DNA of 64,000 bases from Aureobasidium sp. EXF-3400 (Eukaryota; Ascomycota; Dothideomycetes; Dothideales; Saccotheciaceae): assembly GCA_024195585.1 (NCBI GenBank), contig SWBL01000172.1, positions 1-64,000 of the forward strand, read 5' to 3'. The position numbers and the translations under genes are program-made. Below, piece by piece: positions 1-12,465 of the stretch; the stretch's first letter is position 1; each line of letters starts with the position of its first letter. Below the pieces are notes generated by a model. It saw only the letters and a program-made list of their open reading frames with translations, did no database searches and was not told the origin of the DNA.

Positions 1-626
1 TTTTGAAGTTTCCCCACAGATCCTAGCCAATCACGTACTAGAGCGAAGAAAGTAAGAAAAGCCGACGAGCCCTCATCTCCTTTTGTTCTGCTGTTAGTAA
101 GGGCTGTGAAGTTTGCATCTCACACAATCTCTTAAGATGATGGGGTTTAGGGTGTTCTACGACCATTGCTTCCACGAAGGACATACGTAATTTCGGAAGA
201 AACGTGTATGCATTTCTCAATCTTCCAGAATACAGAGAGATGAGTCACGAGCCATGTGGTCGTCCTCGCCATCCCGGCCGGGGTTTCTAAGTTCTTGCAG
301 TAAACCCCAAACCTACAGAAACATGTTTCATGACCCCGCGCGGCACCCATGTTCTGCAGCAGTGGCTTGCTTTGACCATCATCATCGACGAATGCGGAAA
401 ACTGTCAGACAGCCTTTCTCAACGAAAGTGCAAGGCCAGGCAGGACCAAGACTTGATATCGACTAACCCGATCGTCAAACCGCAAGTGTTTATCTTTAAC
501 CAACTACGTGATACCCCTAATCATCATTAAGCTTTGGATCCCAAGGTCACCCCTCAATAGCCCGCCACATAACTCAACCTCCAATCCACTGTTTCCAGTC
601 ACCAAGATCATTTTCGCAGCCTCCCA
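1..626. other. Left edge, no gene recognised
   Basis: Only short open frames in conflicting frames are present, with no recognisable protein motif. It lies downstream of the S1/P1 nuclease stop codon and probably holds that gene's 3' untranslated region. Confidence 0.5.
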
Positions 627-1681
627 CTAGTGCTGACACCCATACCCAACAGCCTCACGCACCAATTTAGCTTTACTCAAATGTCTAGGAACAGGCAAAA
701 GATCTCCTCCACTCAGATCCACGTCATCCAGTACAAGGCGCTTAGCCAGCGCCTTCTGATTCTTGGCCACAGCATCAAGATAAGCAGCCAATCTCACACC
801 AGCCCTAGCGATCTGGAGTTCAACGACAGAGATGGCTTTATTGTAGTAAGCTCCACTGAGATCAACATCCTCCACCGCAGCTTGTCCCTGAGGTAACACA
901 GTAGAACAGACATAGGCATTGGCCTCGGAAGCCCAGCCGAGAGTGGTTGTGACAGGATCAGTTACATCCAAGCCCTTGATCCAGCTTGCAGCCGAAGAAG
1001 CATAGATACCACTATTGACAGCAGTGTTGAGTGTTTTCGCCCAGGCTTTGGCATCAGAAAGTGCGTAACCACCAGTATACTTTTCAGGGATCTCAGTGTC
1101 CCAGATATGGTGCAGGTTTGTGGCTGCACCTGAAAAAGTGACATCGATGTCATTGCCGCCGACTTCGAGGGCTTCGTCGTGGAGAGGCTGGTGGATGTCG
1201 CCGATGAAGTGGACGAGGAAACGGAGGGCGTGGTTGACTTCAGTTGCACTCAGAGAGGTGGACACGACGCGTTGAGTGTAATTTGCAATAGCACTGCAGT
1301 AGTAAAACCCAAGCCATTAGCCAGAATCAAAGCAGAAAGACGTCCTTGCAAAACTCACCTAACAACACAACCCTTAGCTCCACAATCACGCTCATAGTCC
1401 ACACTACACGAACTCGGTGGATTATCCTCAGCATCGATGAAGTGGAACGGAGCACTAAAAGTTCCAGCAGCAGTGTAGCGGTAAGTATCTGCCCACGCAG
1501 CGATACCCGCCAAATAAGAAGTACTGGTATTGCCCAAGACGCTCTGAGCCCAGGAGATTGTGTGCGGCGCCATGCGGTCCTGGGCAATGAAGGCCACGGT
1601 CTCATGGCCCAGTGTGCCCCAAGCGTTGGCGATGGGGAGAGTTGCGCTGAGCACGGCGGCGAGGGTGTGAAAGTGAGGCAT
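627..1681 (-). CDS. Secreted S1/P1-type zinc nuclease
   Basis: Two exons, complement(627..1293, 1359..1681), give 329 residues. The intron has a GTGAGT donor and TGCAG acceptor, and the junction restores VVSAIANYTQRVV. An N-terminal signal peptide ends at NA, so the mature protein would start with Trp (WGTLGHETVAF). In this family the terminal Trp helps bind zinc. The other expected zinc ligands are visible: His in the GHE motif, Asp in WADTYRY, His in FHFIDAEDNPP, His and Asp in HFIGDIHQPLHDE, and His in NLHHIWDTE. Family members cleave single-stranded DNA and RNA and release 3'-nucleotides as 3' monoesterases, usually outside the cell for phosphate or nucleoside scavenging. Length is normal for the family and nothing looks broken. 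Family assignment is firm; the physiological role is inferred. Confidence 0.93.
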
Positions 1682-2149
1682 TTTGGATGAGTATGCCGAA
1701 GAGAGATGTCTGAAGGTTACCTAGGGTTGTGGGCCAAGCCATGATTTTTATATTCTGTTCTGCAATGTATATCTAGTCCTAGGAGCTCGCCTGCTCGCCC
1801 TGCTTGCCACGGTCTTGATTTTCTTTGCATAGGGCTCACGTATGACAGCACGGCAATATCAGGATTAACGTTTGAGTTACACGACATGCCCGACGGAAGC
1901 GAATGCGTGCATACACCAAAACAAGTGGTCTGGCCAATCACCTTCCTAAAGCAGCCAACTGCGACGCACCGATCTGCATGCGTGCCCTGAAGCTTGATTA
2001 TGCTTGGCCTAGAAGATAAGCTCGATAGATGCTTAGCTAAAAAGATCGTCGGGTAACAGATATTTCGTCTTGCAAATCCTTGTACACCGCTACTGTACCT
2101 GGATGATAGCGGAGCGGATATCGCCTACTTTACTACTAAATACGAAGGC
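1682..2149. other. Nuclease promoter and carboxypeptidase 3' flank
   Basis: This gap separates the nuclease start from the carboxypeptidase stop, both on the minus strand. It should contain the nuclease promoter and carboxypeptidase polyadenylation region. I see no gene or clear regulatory motif. Confidence 0.4.
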
Positions 2150-4345
2150 CTACATGACTGCAGCGACGACAGCAGCAGCTAACACAGCCAACCCCATATC
2201 CATCGCAGAAGACCGCGACGCACCGCTACCAGGAGCATACCCCTGCGGGCTGGACCCATTTTTCCCAGCACCCGAACTTTGGTTGTAAAACACCTTGCTA
2301 CCATCCTTCAACGTATACCCCACGAGAACAAAGTCCTCAGTAATGGCACTTCCATTCTTGAAAATCTGGACTTGTGCAGGGGTGCACGTCTCCATGATAT
2401 CCCAGAGATAGCAGGACGGTGCATTAGACTCGTAATTATGAGGAGGACCGATGGAGATGAGAGCGGAAGAATTGCCTGTAGTGGCGTAGGTGGACGAGTT
2501 TGAGGAGGCAGCAGTGGAGGTTTGACCGGTTGCGACGTCGCGGTCGAAGATAACGCGATTGAAGATTTGGTAGGTAGTTTCTGGTTGGTAGTAGGATACT
2601 GGTGTGGGTTATGTCAGACATGCGATTATTGCTGCGAGAGGTGGGTACGTGACTTACCTTCATGTCCGGCTTGGAAGATACGACTGAAAGACAGATTGCC
2701 GTACTGTCTTGTCAAGCCACCAGTATACGACGTATTTGTTTGCAAGTTGGTGTAGCCCGCTTTTTCGAAGGACGTCGAGGCACTGGAGTTAATGGCGAGA
2801 CTGATAGCTTCACCACCGAACCCTGCGAGATTGAATGAGTGACATACGATCGACGAAGGGGAGAATAACTCACAGTTGCACTGGTAATCGCGATCTCCAT
2901 AAAGCAAAGACACCTTGACACCACGATCAAGCATTTGCCCAAGAATAGCAAGACCATTGCCCTTAAGGAAATCACCCGAAGCCTCGAACTCTTGAGCCAC
3001 GACCGCCGAGAAGCCGGTGAAATTGAGAGGAACACCAAGATCCGCTTGCACGGTGGCATTATTCAGATAGCCAGCTGCCCAACGAGGTGGAAAGTTGTGG
3101 ATGAACGGCGATGCGATATCGAAGTGGAATGCCTGATGATTGAATTCGCGTCAGTTCACAGACTCTTCACATGGAAGCGAGAATTCACTTACGTCGTAAC
3201 CCTCAATGTTTCCAAGTGCAGTCTCTCTAGCGACAGCGTTGAAACAATACTCATAGGCCCGATTACAAGCTTTATTCACGTCTGTGTCGTTGCCAAAACC
3301 ATACGGATTGAGTCTTTGGTCCACTGCCCTACACGTCTTGATAAGGTTCAAGCACTCAGGAAGAGCCGCCATGGAAGAAGCATATGTCGTGTCGTTGAAG
3401 ACCTTGAGACCGTAGGTGTTGTTGGCAGCCATGACAGGGTAGAAAGGGACCTGGGTCTCGGCGTCGATACAGGCATTGATCAGACCAAGCGACTCGATAG
3501 TCAGCGGTGTCCCGCTCAGATCACCAGCGCTGATACGATCGTTCTGCTTGTAGAAGTAGTCGGCAAAGGTGGGTACCCAGTGTCCTCCATAAGACTCTCC
3601 CCAGATGCTGAACTTCTGTTTGTCACCAGTATAACCAGGGAAACTATCTATTTGTTAGCAGCGACTAAAAAGAGTATAGTAGTAGGTCTTACTCTTTCAA
3701 CCAAATCTGCATGAAGTCCCACATTGGTGGGGCGGCAGCTAAAGTGTTGTTAGGTGCCGAGCTCTTGTTTCCAGTAGAAAAGACGCCAGCAAGCGAAGTG
3801 TCATTTTTTGGGACTTGAGCGGGCAAGACTGCAAAAGGGGACAAAGCCTCATAGATAGTACCGTTGATCAAAGAGTCATACGAAAAGCCAGTCATCACTG
3901 GCTGATCGATGTACAGCATGTTGACCTTGCCGTTCCAAGACCACGGGTTGCTAACAGAATCTCTCGAATTGTTTAACAGATTACACGGACCATTCTCATT
4001 CACAGCAGAGACCGATGTTGGTGCGCCAGGACCTCCTTGCAGCCACAGCGAGAGAGGTGCGTTGGCGGGATCGCTGCGAGCCTCGAAGAACCAGAACCAG
4101 GTGTGAATAGGATAGTTGCGACCTTCTTGAGGTGATAGAGGCAGATTGACGTAACCGCTCCATCCTCTGACGCCCTCTGTAGTTTCGCAGATGGTCGTTT
4201 CCTTGAAGAGAATGGATGCACCTGAGTAGATGGTCGAATTGATGTATGTCAAGCCCTGAGGTGTCGGAGGAGCTTGAGCAAAAGCATTGGCGGCGAACAG
4301 AGTCGTGGCAGCTGCCAATACAACGCAACAATTGTGTCCAATCAT
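2150..4345 (-). CDS. Secreted S10 serine carboxypeptidase (S1-like), probably GPI-anchored
   Basis: Five exons, complement(2150..2598, 2658..2822, 2874..3132, 3193..3643, 3693..4345), give 658 residues in one frame. I chose the ATG at 4345, not further upstream, because it directly precedes a signal peptide ending at AFAQ. The S10 triad is clear: Ser235 in WGESYGG, Asp in GDRDYQCNW, and His508 in AGHEVSYYQP. The oxyanion-side motif LWLQGGPG and ENGPC are also present. Several introns interrupt these motifs and joining them restores the motifs exactly, which supports the model. The C-terminus has a small-residue linker and a hydrophobic tail (DMGLAVLAAAVVAAVM), consistent with GPI anchoring. 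Such enzymes remove C-terminal residues from peptides at the cell surface or outside. Resemblance is to fungal carboxypeptidase S1 homologues. Confidence 0.93.
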
Positions 4346-4988
4346 GACAGCAGATGTCCAGAGTACAATGATAAGTTGACGCGTGATGAGAGAAGGTAGA
4401 AAGACAATCACAGAGACTTCGGTCCTTACAAGAGCTCTGATGGACCGCCATCTTCAAAAGCAGCCGGAGACTTGTCTTTATACCTACCTGAAACCCGGAG
4501 AATTCTGGCCGATACTTTTCCTACAATTCTGTATGTATGGAGTATGATGCGAGGCTGAGCTTGTCAAAAACGAGATCAGCAAAGGATCGGATCCTCCAGG
4601 AAGCCGAGTTGTTGGTCTTGGCGGATGTTGATTGGTGCCCTCGGACTACACTTCCACTGGTCAGTTCGGACCACCAACACTTGCCATAGCCAGGAACTAC
4701 ACGCGGTTCCAGAGGAAGATCAACGGCTGCAGCGGGGTTAGAGTTATTTTCAACCTTGATCGTTCTCACATTGACCAATGGAGGAACCATGCGAGAATTG
4801 TTTCGTTGTACATCTGGATGTTTCTGCATGCACTCAGCCATCTGTACCAAAGTGCTGCTTGTGGCGATTACACGAATCCAGCGGCATACCTGGAAAATCA
4901 GGATCCTTGGATAGTCCCACTCGAGTCACGAACGGCGATTGTATCCTGAACAGAATCATCAATATTCATCAAGCAATTATACATAAGG
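4346..4988. other. Intergenic, carboxypeptidase promoter side
   Basis: This region lies between the carboxypeptidase start and the SLD3 stop. Short open frames on both strands show no recognisable protein. It presumably contains the carboxypeptidase promoter and the SLD3 3' end. Confidence 0.4.
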
Positions 4989-7765
4989 CTAGTCGTCATC
5001 AAGGTCATCATCCCACCCGAGAGTAGCATAGATATCATCAGGCGGATCCTCTGATCCATCTCCATCAACTCTTTGCTGTTTGGTCGAAGCAGAGAACCCT
5101 TCAAGCAAATTCCCTGAAGACACAGTCGATGCGGCCTTCATTGGTGTCACCGCAATGCTCTGCTTGGATTTGGCTCTTCCAAGGTTCAATGAGGGAGTCG
5201 GTTTGCTTGGGGTTATGCTGAACTTGGGTCGCTGTGGCTTGCTCGGAGTCTTCAACAAAGTTGGACTCTCACGCAAGGGCGAAGAATCCCCTCTGTCCTG
5301 CTCAACGTAACCAGGACGTTCCTCATCATCTGGGGTAGCACCAGGTAGCGAAGTGAAGGCCACACAAGGCTTTGAAGGAGTTTCGGCAAGCGCATCTTTG
5401 TGACGAGGCCTATGGTCGGTAGCGGGAATGGCATCTTCATCATCAGACGCCTCATTAACCGGAGAAAAGTGTGCAAAAGACAAAGACTTTTGCTTGATAT
5501 TGGACGAAGGAACCATAGAAGGGCCTGAGGAGGGAACTGCTGGACGGACGAAAGAAGGAGCTGGAATGTGGTGTGGTGTTGCAGCAATGGCTGAGGTTTT
5601 GCGGACATTTGTCGGAGTGGCAGTAACCTGAGCCTGAGACGAAGACTTTCGCTTGTGCAATGGCGGTCGCGCTCTGCCCTCTGCCATGCGTTTTCTCTGC
5701 TCGACAGCATCGACGAACTCGCCCGAGACAGCGGCGCGACTCGGCTTCTTCAAGGTGGAAATAGCATCCTTCAGCTTCTGCTCGACCTCCTGTTTCTTCT
5801 TTGCCTTTGCCTCATTTGCTGCAGCGAGAGCACCAAAGTCGACTTCTCTCTGGCGCAAGCGGTGTTTCTCCAAGACATCACTCTTCCGTGCCAAAGAGGG
5901 CTGACTATCACGCCTGGAAGGAATGGACAACATGGAAACCTCTGGCGTCTCGGACTTGACAGGGACGACTTGCGAGTCGGTGACTGAGCGGCTGAAGGAA
6001 CGAGAAGCTTTGGCGGGCTGAGGGAAGCTTTCTGTCGCAACACGAACCAGCGGGCGACGGGGTCTCTTGTCGACAGTAGCCTTGATGTCTGCGTCGGAAG
6101 GTTTGCGAGTGAGCTTGGGCTTGGAACCTGTCGAAGCGCATGGACCGCCGAGCTTCCTGTTGACGACAGAGGCGTGCTCATGAGTTCGAGACATATAGAA
6201 AGGTATAATGACATCGACACAGAAGCTGTGGAGTTGGTTGGCTCCCTCTTTGGCTGTCTTATCGGGCTTGGGTGCGTCACCTAGTAGGTCGGCGCTGTGC
6301 AGAGAGTGCCAGATGCAGAGTTTGTCCACGAGCAATTCCAGGCTCGTCGTGATTGCGTCGGGCTTCTTGCTCTTTGATTGTGGTGCTTGTTCTTGCATTG
6401 CCTTGAACTCGGGGAGCGCCTCCAGACTCAGGATCTCCAGCACCAGGACAACCTGCATGAAGGTCTCGCGGGTTCTGAGTTGGCGACCTCTGCGTTTGAG
6501 CGACTGCTCGGCCGTCTCGTCAGATGGAGTCGAAGACTCATCTTGATACCACCACTTGGCAAAGAAGTCGGGCTCTTCCGGAAGCAAGCCATACTTGTCT
6601 GGCTTGGGCTTCTTCTTGCGCCGCTTCTTCTTAGCAGCAGGGGTGTGATCATGATCCAGGTGCTGCGAGGGCAATTCTTTCAGAAGTTCGGGTAGCTTGT
6701 CGCGATACTTCTTGTCTGCTGTGGCAGACGAGGGGATCAGACTTCGCAGGAACTGTACAAGATCTGTTAGCGAGGCGCCTTGAACTTGACCAGCGGTAAA
6801 GGCAGCCCGCAAGCGTGACAGAGGGCCTTTGGTGAAGAAGGCGAGGGGTGTCTTGGAAAGATACAGCGTGTCGAGGTACTGTGAAAGGAATCGATCCAAC
6901 AAGTCTTCGGGGGTTTCGCACGTCTCGTCTGGGATAACAGATTGATCAAGCGGCTGTAAAGCAATGTCGAGATCAATCCGCGGCACGGACTCAGCTTGTG
7001 GTGGAAGACGGAGGCAGAGTGACAAACGAGGTGCCTTGCGGGACGTTTCTGCCGGTGTTGAGAGGGCGCCGGGGGCTGCAGACTGCCACCAAGATTGGCT
7101 CGAGTTGTCGAGCGGCGTTTGTCGCAGCGGTACAGCGATGGTGGGTGCTGATGACACAAGGGCGGCGATGTGTTGCTCCTCCAGCCAATTTGCCAACCTG
7201 CATAATGCATATCTCTTGTGGCCGACTCTTTCTACAGCATACAGGGTTTGATCAGGGAGGGACTCGGGGCGAGCGACCATAACGAGGGGTGAAGGTTGGG
7301 CGTCATGGTCGAGATGAGGGAGATTGGCGGAGAAGATGCGAGTGGGAGTGTCGGAGTTGTCGATATAGCTCAACGGCAGAGCACTGCGAGGGAGAGTGCG
7401 GAGGATGCGAAAGGATAGTGCTTTGTCATTGTCGACAGACTGCAGAGGGTTCAGCAAAACTTCTGACTGCGACTCGCACTGTGCGAAGAGGTGAGGCCTA
7501 CTTTGACGACGACCGACTGAGGTAGAGATAAAGGGCGAGGCGAATTGCTTGGGGGAGGCAGACGGTTGTCGGAGAAGGCCTTGTGCAAGGGCGTGTTGGC
7601 TCTCGATGCGGCTTTCGTCAGACGAGCGGGCGCTTTTGCTGGCGGGCTGTCTCCGTCTCGCTTGCGTTTCCTGGACAAGAGTCTGTCGGCGAGTATGTTG
7701 ACAGGAGCAGTAATGATATCTGTGGTCGGCCGTGGAGAATAGACAAAGTCGTTGGGTATGGACAT
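4989..7765 (-). CDS. SLD3: DNA replication regulator Sld3
   Basis: Two exons, complement(4989..7439, 7502..7765), give 904 residues. The 62-nt intron has a GTAGGC donor, a GCTGAAC branch-like site and a CTGCAG acceptor, and joins VVVK to SVDNDKALSF. Exon 1 is a basic, disordered N-terminus. The central region, around residue 380, carries the Sld3-type signature KWWYQDESS followed by a helix with RRGRQLRTRETFMQVVLVLE; in this family the central domain recruits Cdc45. The long C-terminal half is low-complexity and rich in Ser, Thr and Pro with many SP/TP sites, as expected for the CDK-regulated, Dpb11-binding part. The C-terminus is acidic (GWDDDLDDD). Sld3 (the fungal counterpart of Treslin) acts in the nucleus in origin firing by loading Cdc45 on Mcm2-7. 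The call rests on remembered family features. Confidence 0.85.
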
Positions 7766-8354
7766 GGTAATATCATGCCAGACAGCAGGAACTCAATCCA
7801 CTTCATCATGCCAAAACATTCAATTGCGGCTCTGTCGCGCCTGCCCGTCTTCGCGTCGCGTGCCAGATAAGCTTTTCGAGCACAGACTATTCACATGCTC
7901 CACCTCCGGCACTTTCTCACTCTTCAATCTTTCTCTTCCAACTCCTACCATATTCTTCTTTTTAAACAACAGACATCCGCTACCGTCTCGTCTCACTGTT
8001 AACTATTCTTGAGTGCAAGGCAGGACACAGTAGCTCAGTTGTTGGAGCGACCTGAAAGCGATCATGTCCCGTCGCTATCATCTCCCCGCATTGTCTCCCA
8101 CGTCATGGTTTCCGTATCGGCCGTCATGATCATGAACAGTTGCAACAAGTAGGTCTTTGCCGTTGACCTTATGAGATATCCATCCTAAGCGTTCTACACG
8201 TCCACCTACTGCTTATATGTTTCTGGAAGAATTTTTTTACCTGACCAGACCTTATTCAATTCCTCCCGACAATTCATCACCTTCAGCATAGCAGCTGAAG
8301 CCCGCCGCGTCTCCTTGTCCTCGAAAACCAATCGCTTCCAAAAGCAATTTCATC
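7766..8354. other. Divergent promoter region, SLD3 and F-box-like gene
   Basis: SLD3 (minus) and the F-box-like gene (plus) are transcribed away from this gap, so it should hold both promoters. It has CT-rich stretches typical of fungal 5' regions. I could not assign specific sites. Confidence 0.4.
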
Positions 8355-9131
8355 ATGATAGCCACAACAAAACTCGAAAACACCTCAAGCATGTCGAAAC
8401 TCGAGAACACTCCAACCATCTACAACACTTCAAACATCCCAGACCCCGACATGAATTCAAACATCCCAAACCTCTCAGAAACTCGACCAATTACCAAGAT
8501 CCTCACTCTCCCCCTCGAACTCCGCCAAGAGATCTACTCCTACCTTTGTCCCCCCCATCATATCTGCAACCCCATCCCCAACGTCGGTTTGACCTCATTA
8601 TCCCACCATCCACCTCCGCTCTCCCTCCTCCTCAGCTGCTCATCCATCTGCCTCGAAGTAACCGCCTACTTCCACTCCATCTCGACCTGGAAACTCATTG
8701 CCAGTCATGCCTTTAATTTCTACCGCATCGACCCTTGTTTCACAAACCTCTGCTCTTCGCCCATCCTTGCCCACTTGTCACGCGTAGAATTGGTTTTTGT
8801 ATTCGATGGCTGTCTCCTCGCATCCTACCCTTCACTGAAAACAATCGCCTATTGCAAAGAAATCACTAAACGGGCGAGTCGCGCTTGTGAGATTCTGTGC
8901 TCAGCGAGAAATTTGAGGACAGTGGTGGTGAGTTGGGTAGATACCACTGCAGATGAGGGTATGGAAGAGAAGAAAGAGTGTCTAGATGCATTGAGGTGTT
9001 TGAAGGGAAGGAGTGTGAAATTGGAGGTGGGGAGTTTGGAGTGGAGTGGTGCAAAGGAGGAGAGGCACAGGGAGGAGTTTGAGACTAAGGTCAAAGGCTA
9101 CATCCGTGATCTATACAATGACTGGAGCTGA
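8355..9131 (+). CDS. F-box-like domain protein
   Basis: Single exon, 258 residues. After a disordered Asn/Thr-rich N-terminus with a short repeat (KLENTSSMS, KLENTPTIY), residues near 50-65 read ITKILTLPLELRQEIYSYL. This is the Leu/Pro-rich opening common to short fungal F-box-like and 2EXR-type proteins. The rest is helix and strand with no catalytic motif. Fungal genomes carry many such proteins; true F-box members link substrates to SCF ubiquitin ligases, but this short form may not. Codon use in the first half is CT-rich. The start could be any of several nearby ATG codons. Function is not established. Confidence 0.6.
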   Translation: MIATTKLENTSSMSKLENTPTIYNTSNIPDPDMNSNIPNLSETRPITKILTLPLELRQEIYSYLCPPHHICNPIPNVGLTSLSHHPPPLSLLLSCSSICLEVTAYFHSISTWKLIASHAFNFYRIDPCFTNLCSSPILAHLSRVELVFVFDGCLLASYPSLKTIAYCKEITKRASRACEILCSARNLRTVVVSWVDTTADEGMEEKKECLDALRCLKGRSVKLEVGSLEWSGAKEERHREEFETKVKGYIRDLYNDWS

Positions 9132-9604
9132 GTCTCGATATTCTGCTGTGGTAGAAAGTCGCAGCCATTAACTATAACGATCTATGATATCTTTCACGAC
9201 TTTGGACCTTGCGAATCCTAGACTACGTGAGTTTGGTTCACTGTGAACTGTTTCCATCCTCGTCTCTCTGTTCGTCACATGCTCTTGTAGCAGGCAGCCC
9301 GGTCACAGCGGTGAACACAATTCACCCGCCCGGCTTTCCCAAACAGGCAATCCCAGGCTCTTTCAACCCCGCCAAAGCACCCCGCTCATCTCCCCGCTAC
9401 GATCCAGCCTCTCGGGTTCTTACCCCTCTGAGTAAACACCCGGCAAGAGGAGGCTCAATCCGGTAACTCAAGTCAAGCTATGTAAGCAAGTGGCAGCTCC
9501 AGCTCCAGCTCCAACTCCTCACTTCTGCATCTTCTTTCCCATCCTCGGTGTTCCCCATCTCTACGCACCAGCAACACCACCACCACTAGAGATCAAACCA
9601 CACA
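9132..9604. other. DAK gene promoter region
   Basis: This is non-coding sequence upstream of the dihydroxyacetone kinase. It contains a CT-rich tract and an approximate CAGCTC repeat (about 9492-9515) shortly before the start codon. No other feature is supported. Confidence 0.4.
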
Positions 9605-11493
9605 ATGGCAACAAAACACTTCTTCCCCGACACGCACAACCTGGTAGTCCACGGTCTCGAATCTCTCGTGCAAAAAAACCCCCACCTCTCCCTCGACGCC
9701 CCCAACAAAGTAGTTTACCTCCCCTCTCACTCTCCCCAAAAAGTCTCCGTCCTGTCAGGCGGTGGCGCAGGCCACGAACCCGCCTGGTGCGGCTACGTCG
9801 GCAGCGGCCTCCTCTCCGCAGCGATCAGTGGAGAAGTATTTGCCTCACCCTCCACAAAGCAAATAATGGCTGCTGTGGAAAAGGTGCCGTCTGACAAAGG
9901 AGTTATTCTGTGTATAACGAATTACACGGGAGATAATCTGCACTTTGGGTTGGCGAGGGAGAAGGTTGCAGGGAGTGGGAGGAAAGTGGGGATGTTGAGG
10001 ATGACTGATGATGTGGGATTGGGGAGGGAGAAGACGAGTAAGTTGGGTAGGAGAGGGTTGGCTGGGAATATGTTTGGTGAGTTTTGCGGAGAGGAAGAGA
10101 AAGCAAAGAGGATGCAAGGGCTGACAATGAGGAAAACAGTACTTAAGCTCTGCGGTGCAGCTGCAGAAGAAGACTATGATTTCGATACTTGCTTTGCGAT
10201 TGGCGAGAGTGTTAATGGTCATTGTGTTACCATCGGGTCGTCGCTGGATTACTGTCACATTCCCGGACGAGCACATCACGAATCCCTACCTGCTAACACA
10301 CTATCGGTCGCTCAAGGCATTCACAACGAAGCCGTGAGTCTATCCGATTTCAGACACAAACTGTCACTGACGCAAAACAGGGCCTTCACGAAAAGGAAAT
10401 TCCTCCGCCAGGCGAACTGATTCAAGAGCTGTTGCGCTACCTCCTCGACGAAAATGACAAGGACCGCGCATTTGTCAAGTTTACATCAGATGACGAGGTG
10501 GCCTTGCTCATCAACAACTTTGGCGGACTCTCCAACCTCGAACTCGAAGCCTTGACGTCCTTGACCATCAGCCATCTCAAGTCGGACTGGAACATGTCGC
10601 CGACGAGAGTATACGCACAGCCCTTTGAGACATCGCTCAACGCCCCCGGCTTCAGCATCTCTCTCCTCAACCTGAGCGGTGTGGCAAGAGAGACAAAGAT
10701 GGAGGAAGACAAGTTGTATGCGTTGCTGGACAGAGACACAAATGCGCCAGCTTGGCCTAGGAACTCGTACGGTCAGGTCAGAGTCGACAGTCCAACCCAG
10801 ACAAGAGCGTCGCTTTCCGGGCACGAGACCGTCTCTTTCGGACCCAAGCTGGATGTGGCCACACTTGAAGGTGCACTCAGAAGTGCGTGCGAAGCGGCGG
10901 TGACAGCAGAGCCCGACATCACAAAGTGGGACATTGTCATGGGCGACGGCGACTGCGGCGAGGCGGTTGAGGGAATGTGCAAGGGTGTTCTCTCACAACT
11001 CTCAGCTGGACTGGTCTCGCGACACGAGGGAGCACTGCTGCCGATTCTTGACGAGATCGAGAGCGGAGTCGAAGAGATTGGCGGGACGCTCGGAGCCATC
11101 ATCAGCATCCTGCTCGCGTCGTGGACGTCAGACCTCAAGAACACGTATCGTGCCAACTCTTCTCTTGAATTCAACGAGCAAGTTGCGGGTCGCAGTGCGG
11201 GACAGGCGTTGAAGAACCTGCAGACGTATACACCGGCGCGTGTGGGTGGACGAACCGTCATGGACACACTGATTCCCTTCTGCGAGACGCTGTCGGAGCG
11301 GGGCGATCTGAAGGCAGCCGTGGCTGAGGCAGTCAAGGGAGCAGACAAAACTGAGGGCATGGCGGCCGTGTATGGAAGAGCGACGTATGTTGGCGACAAG
11401 ATCAGCGAAAAGGATGTGCCGAGAGACCCTGGTGCCTACGCGGCCTCGGTCTTCTTGCAAGGCTTGTTGGACGGACTCTTAGGGAAGCTGTAG
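9605..11493 (+). CDS. Dihydroxyacetone (glycerone) kinase
   Basis: Three exons (9605..10076, 10140..10333, 10381..11493) give 592 residues. It phosphorylates dihydroxyacetone with ATP to dihydroxyacetone phosphate, linking glycerol and methanol-type carbon to glycolysis and detoxifying dihydroxyacetone. The N-terminal DhaK domain has GGGAGHEPA near residue 51 and GRRGLAGNMF. His219 in GIHNEAG is the residue that covalently holds the substrate in this family. The C-terminal DhaL ATP-binding domain has MGDGDCGEAV near residue 410 and GGTLGAI. Both introns cut conserved motifs (NMF/VLKLCG and HNEA/GLHE), and joining restores them. Length matches fungal single-chain DAK enzymes. It acts in the cytosol. 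Nothing unusual is seen. Confidence 0.95.
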
Positions 11494-11644
11494 ACGTGTC
11501 AATTGTATTGGAGTGTAGCGTACGAACAGTCTTCCATCTCTTTCTGTATTGTCATGATTGCGCGATGTTTGCGCCAGGGTATCTGTATCTCCTCTGCTCT
11601 TTCTATTCTTACAAGTCGTTCCGCTCTCTGCCTCATGCTTGTTT

Positions 11645-12049
11645 TCACTTTTTGCCTCCTTCCGATGTCTTACTCGTCGTTGTCGCCCCTGATGACGGGG
11701 CATGACCAGCAGCAGCGGCGGCAGCCAGTGCCTGTGGTGTATTGTCGTAACCCAGATTCTTCATTTCGTCGGGCGCCATGAGGTTGTTGTCCATACGACA
11801 TTGAAGATAGCTCTTGCTCAGCATGCGGCACTCGTCGTCGTTCATTCCACGGTGGGCACGTAGGCAGCGTAGGTACGACTTCATGATGTGCTGGCACTCG
11901 GCATCGTGGTCGAGAGGGAACGAGCCGCGCTCGGGTCTGCGAAGGCGCCGTCAGCGGGGGCGCAACAATGGCGGGCGGATTGAGTCGCGGGCGTACGGTG
12001 TGGGTTTTGCGATGACCTGACGTCCGCCGGGTCCGCCGAATGTTGACAT
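11645..12049 (-). CDS. COX19: Cytochrome c oxidase assembly factor Cox19
   Basis: Two exons, complement(11645..11936, 11997..12049), give 114 residues. The short first exon (MSTFGGPGGRQVIAKPTP) joins PERGSFPLDHDAEC at a phase-2 junction. The protein has a twin CX9C motif: Cys-x9-Cys in CQHIMKSYLRC and CRMLSKSYLQC. It also has the Cox19-typical KDEMKNLGY-like segment, here PDEMKNLGYDN. Twin CX9C proteins are oxidised by Mia40 in the mitochondrial intermembrane space. Cox19 takes part in copper delivery for cytochrome c oxidase assembly. The Ala/Ser/Thr-rich C-terminal tail is a common species-specific extension. The neighbouring DAK gene is convergent. Confidence 0.93.
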
Positions 12050-12465
12050 GTTGCTGGGTTTTGATATTTGGTGGAATGATTAGGGATGGGAAGAAGGCGA
12101 GACGCTTGGTCTGAATCCGGAGGCGGAAGGTGCGACTCTCAAAGCGCCAGGGTCTTGACCGAGACAAACATTTCCCAATTTGACCACCATCCGACCCTTC
12201 ACCTGCGACTCATATCTCCCTGAACCTCATCATATAAGTGGACACTGACCGTCTCTGATGGGTCCGGGATGTGAGGGGAGTAAAAAACTCCGATAGGTCC
12301 TGATTACGTGTATGGGATGTCTCTTGTTGCTGCGCCCGGCATAGCCATATGGCACGCATCAGCCTCGATCCTGAGCCGCAGACGTATTGGAGTACCTGAG
12401 GTGCTAAAACAAGACCGACTCCCCCCTTCCTTCTCTTCTCACTACTTAACAAAGTCTCACCCACC
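12050..12465. other. Divergent promoter, COX19 and STAND-WD40 gene
   Basis: This gap lies between COX19 (minus) and the WD40 gene (plus), so it should hold both promoters. A CT-rich tract (about 12420-12445) sits just before the downstream ATG. No gene is seen. Confidence 0.4.

Noticed and set aside
2935..3714. 259-codon plus-strand ORF
   Set aside because: It is antisense to the carboxypeptidase exons and crosses their introns; the minus strand has clear S10 motifs and splice sites.
5771..6280. Minus-strand ORF in another frame inside SLD3
   Set aside because: Low-complexity Ser/Pro-rich shadow frame; the SLD3 frame carries the conserved motifs.
10773..11399. 208-codon minus-strand ORF
   Set aside because: Antisense shadow of the DhaL domain of dihydroxyacetone kinase.
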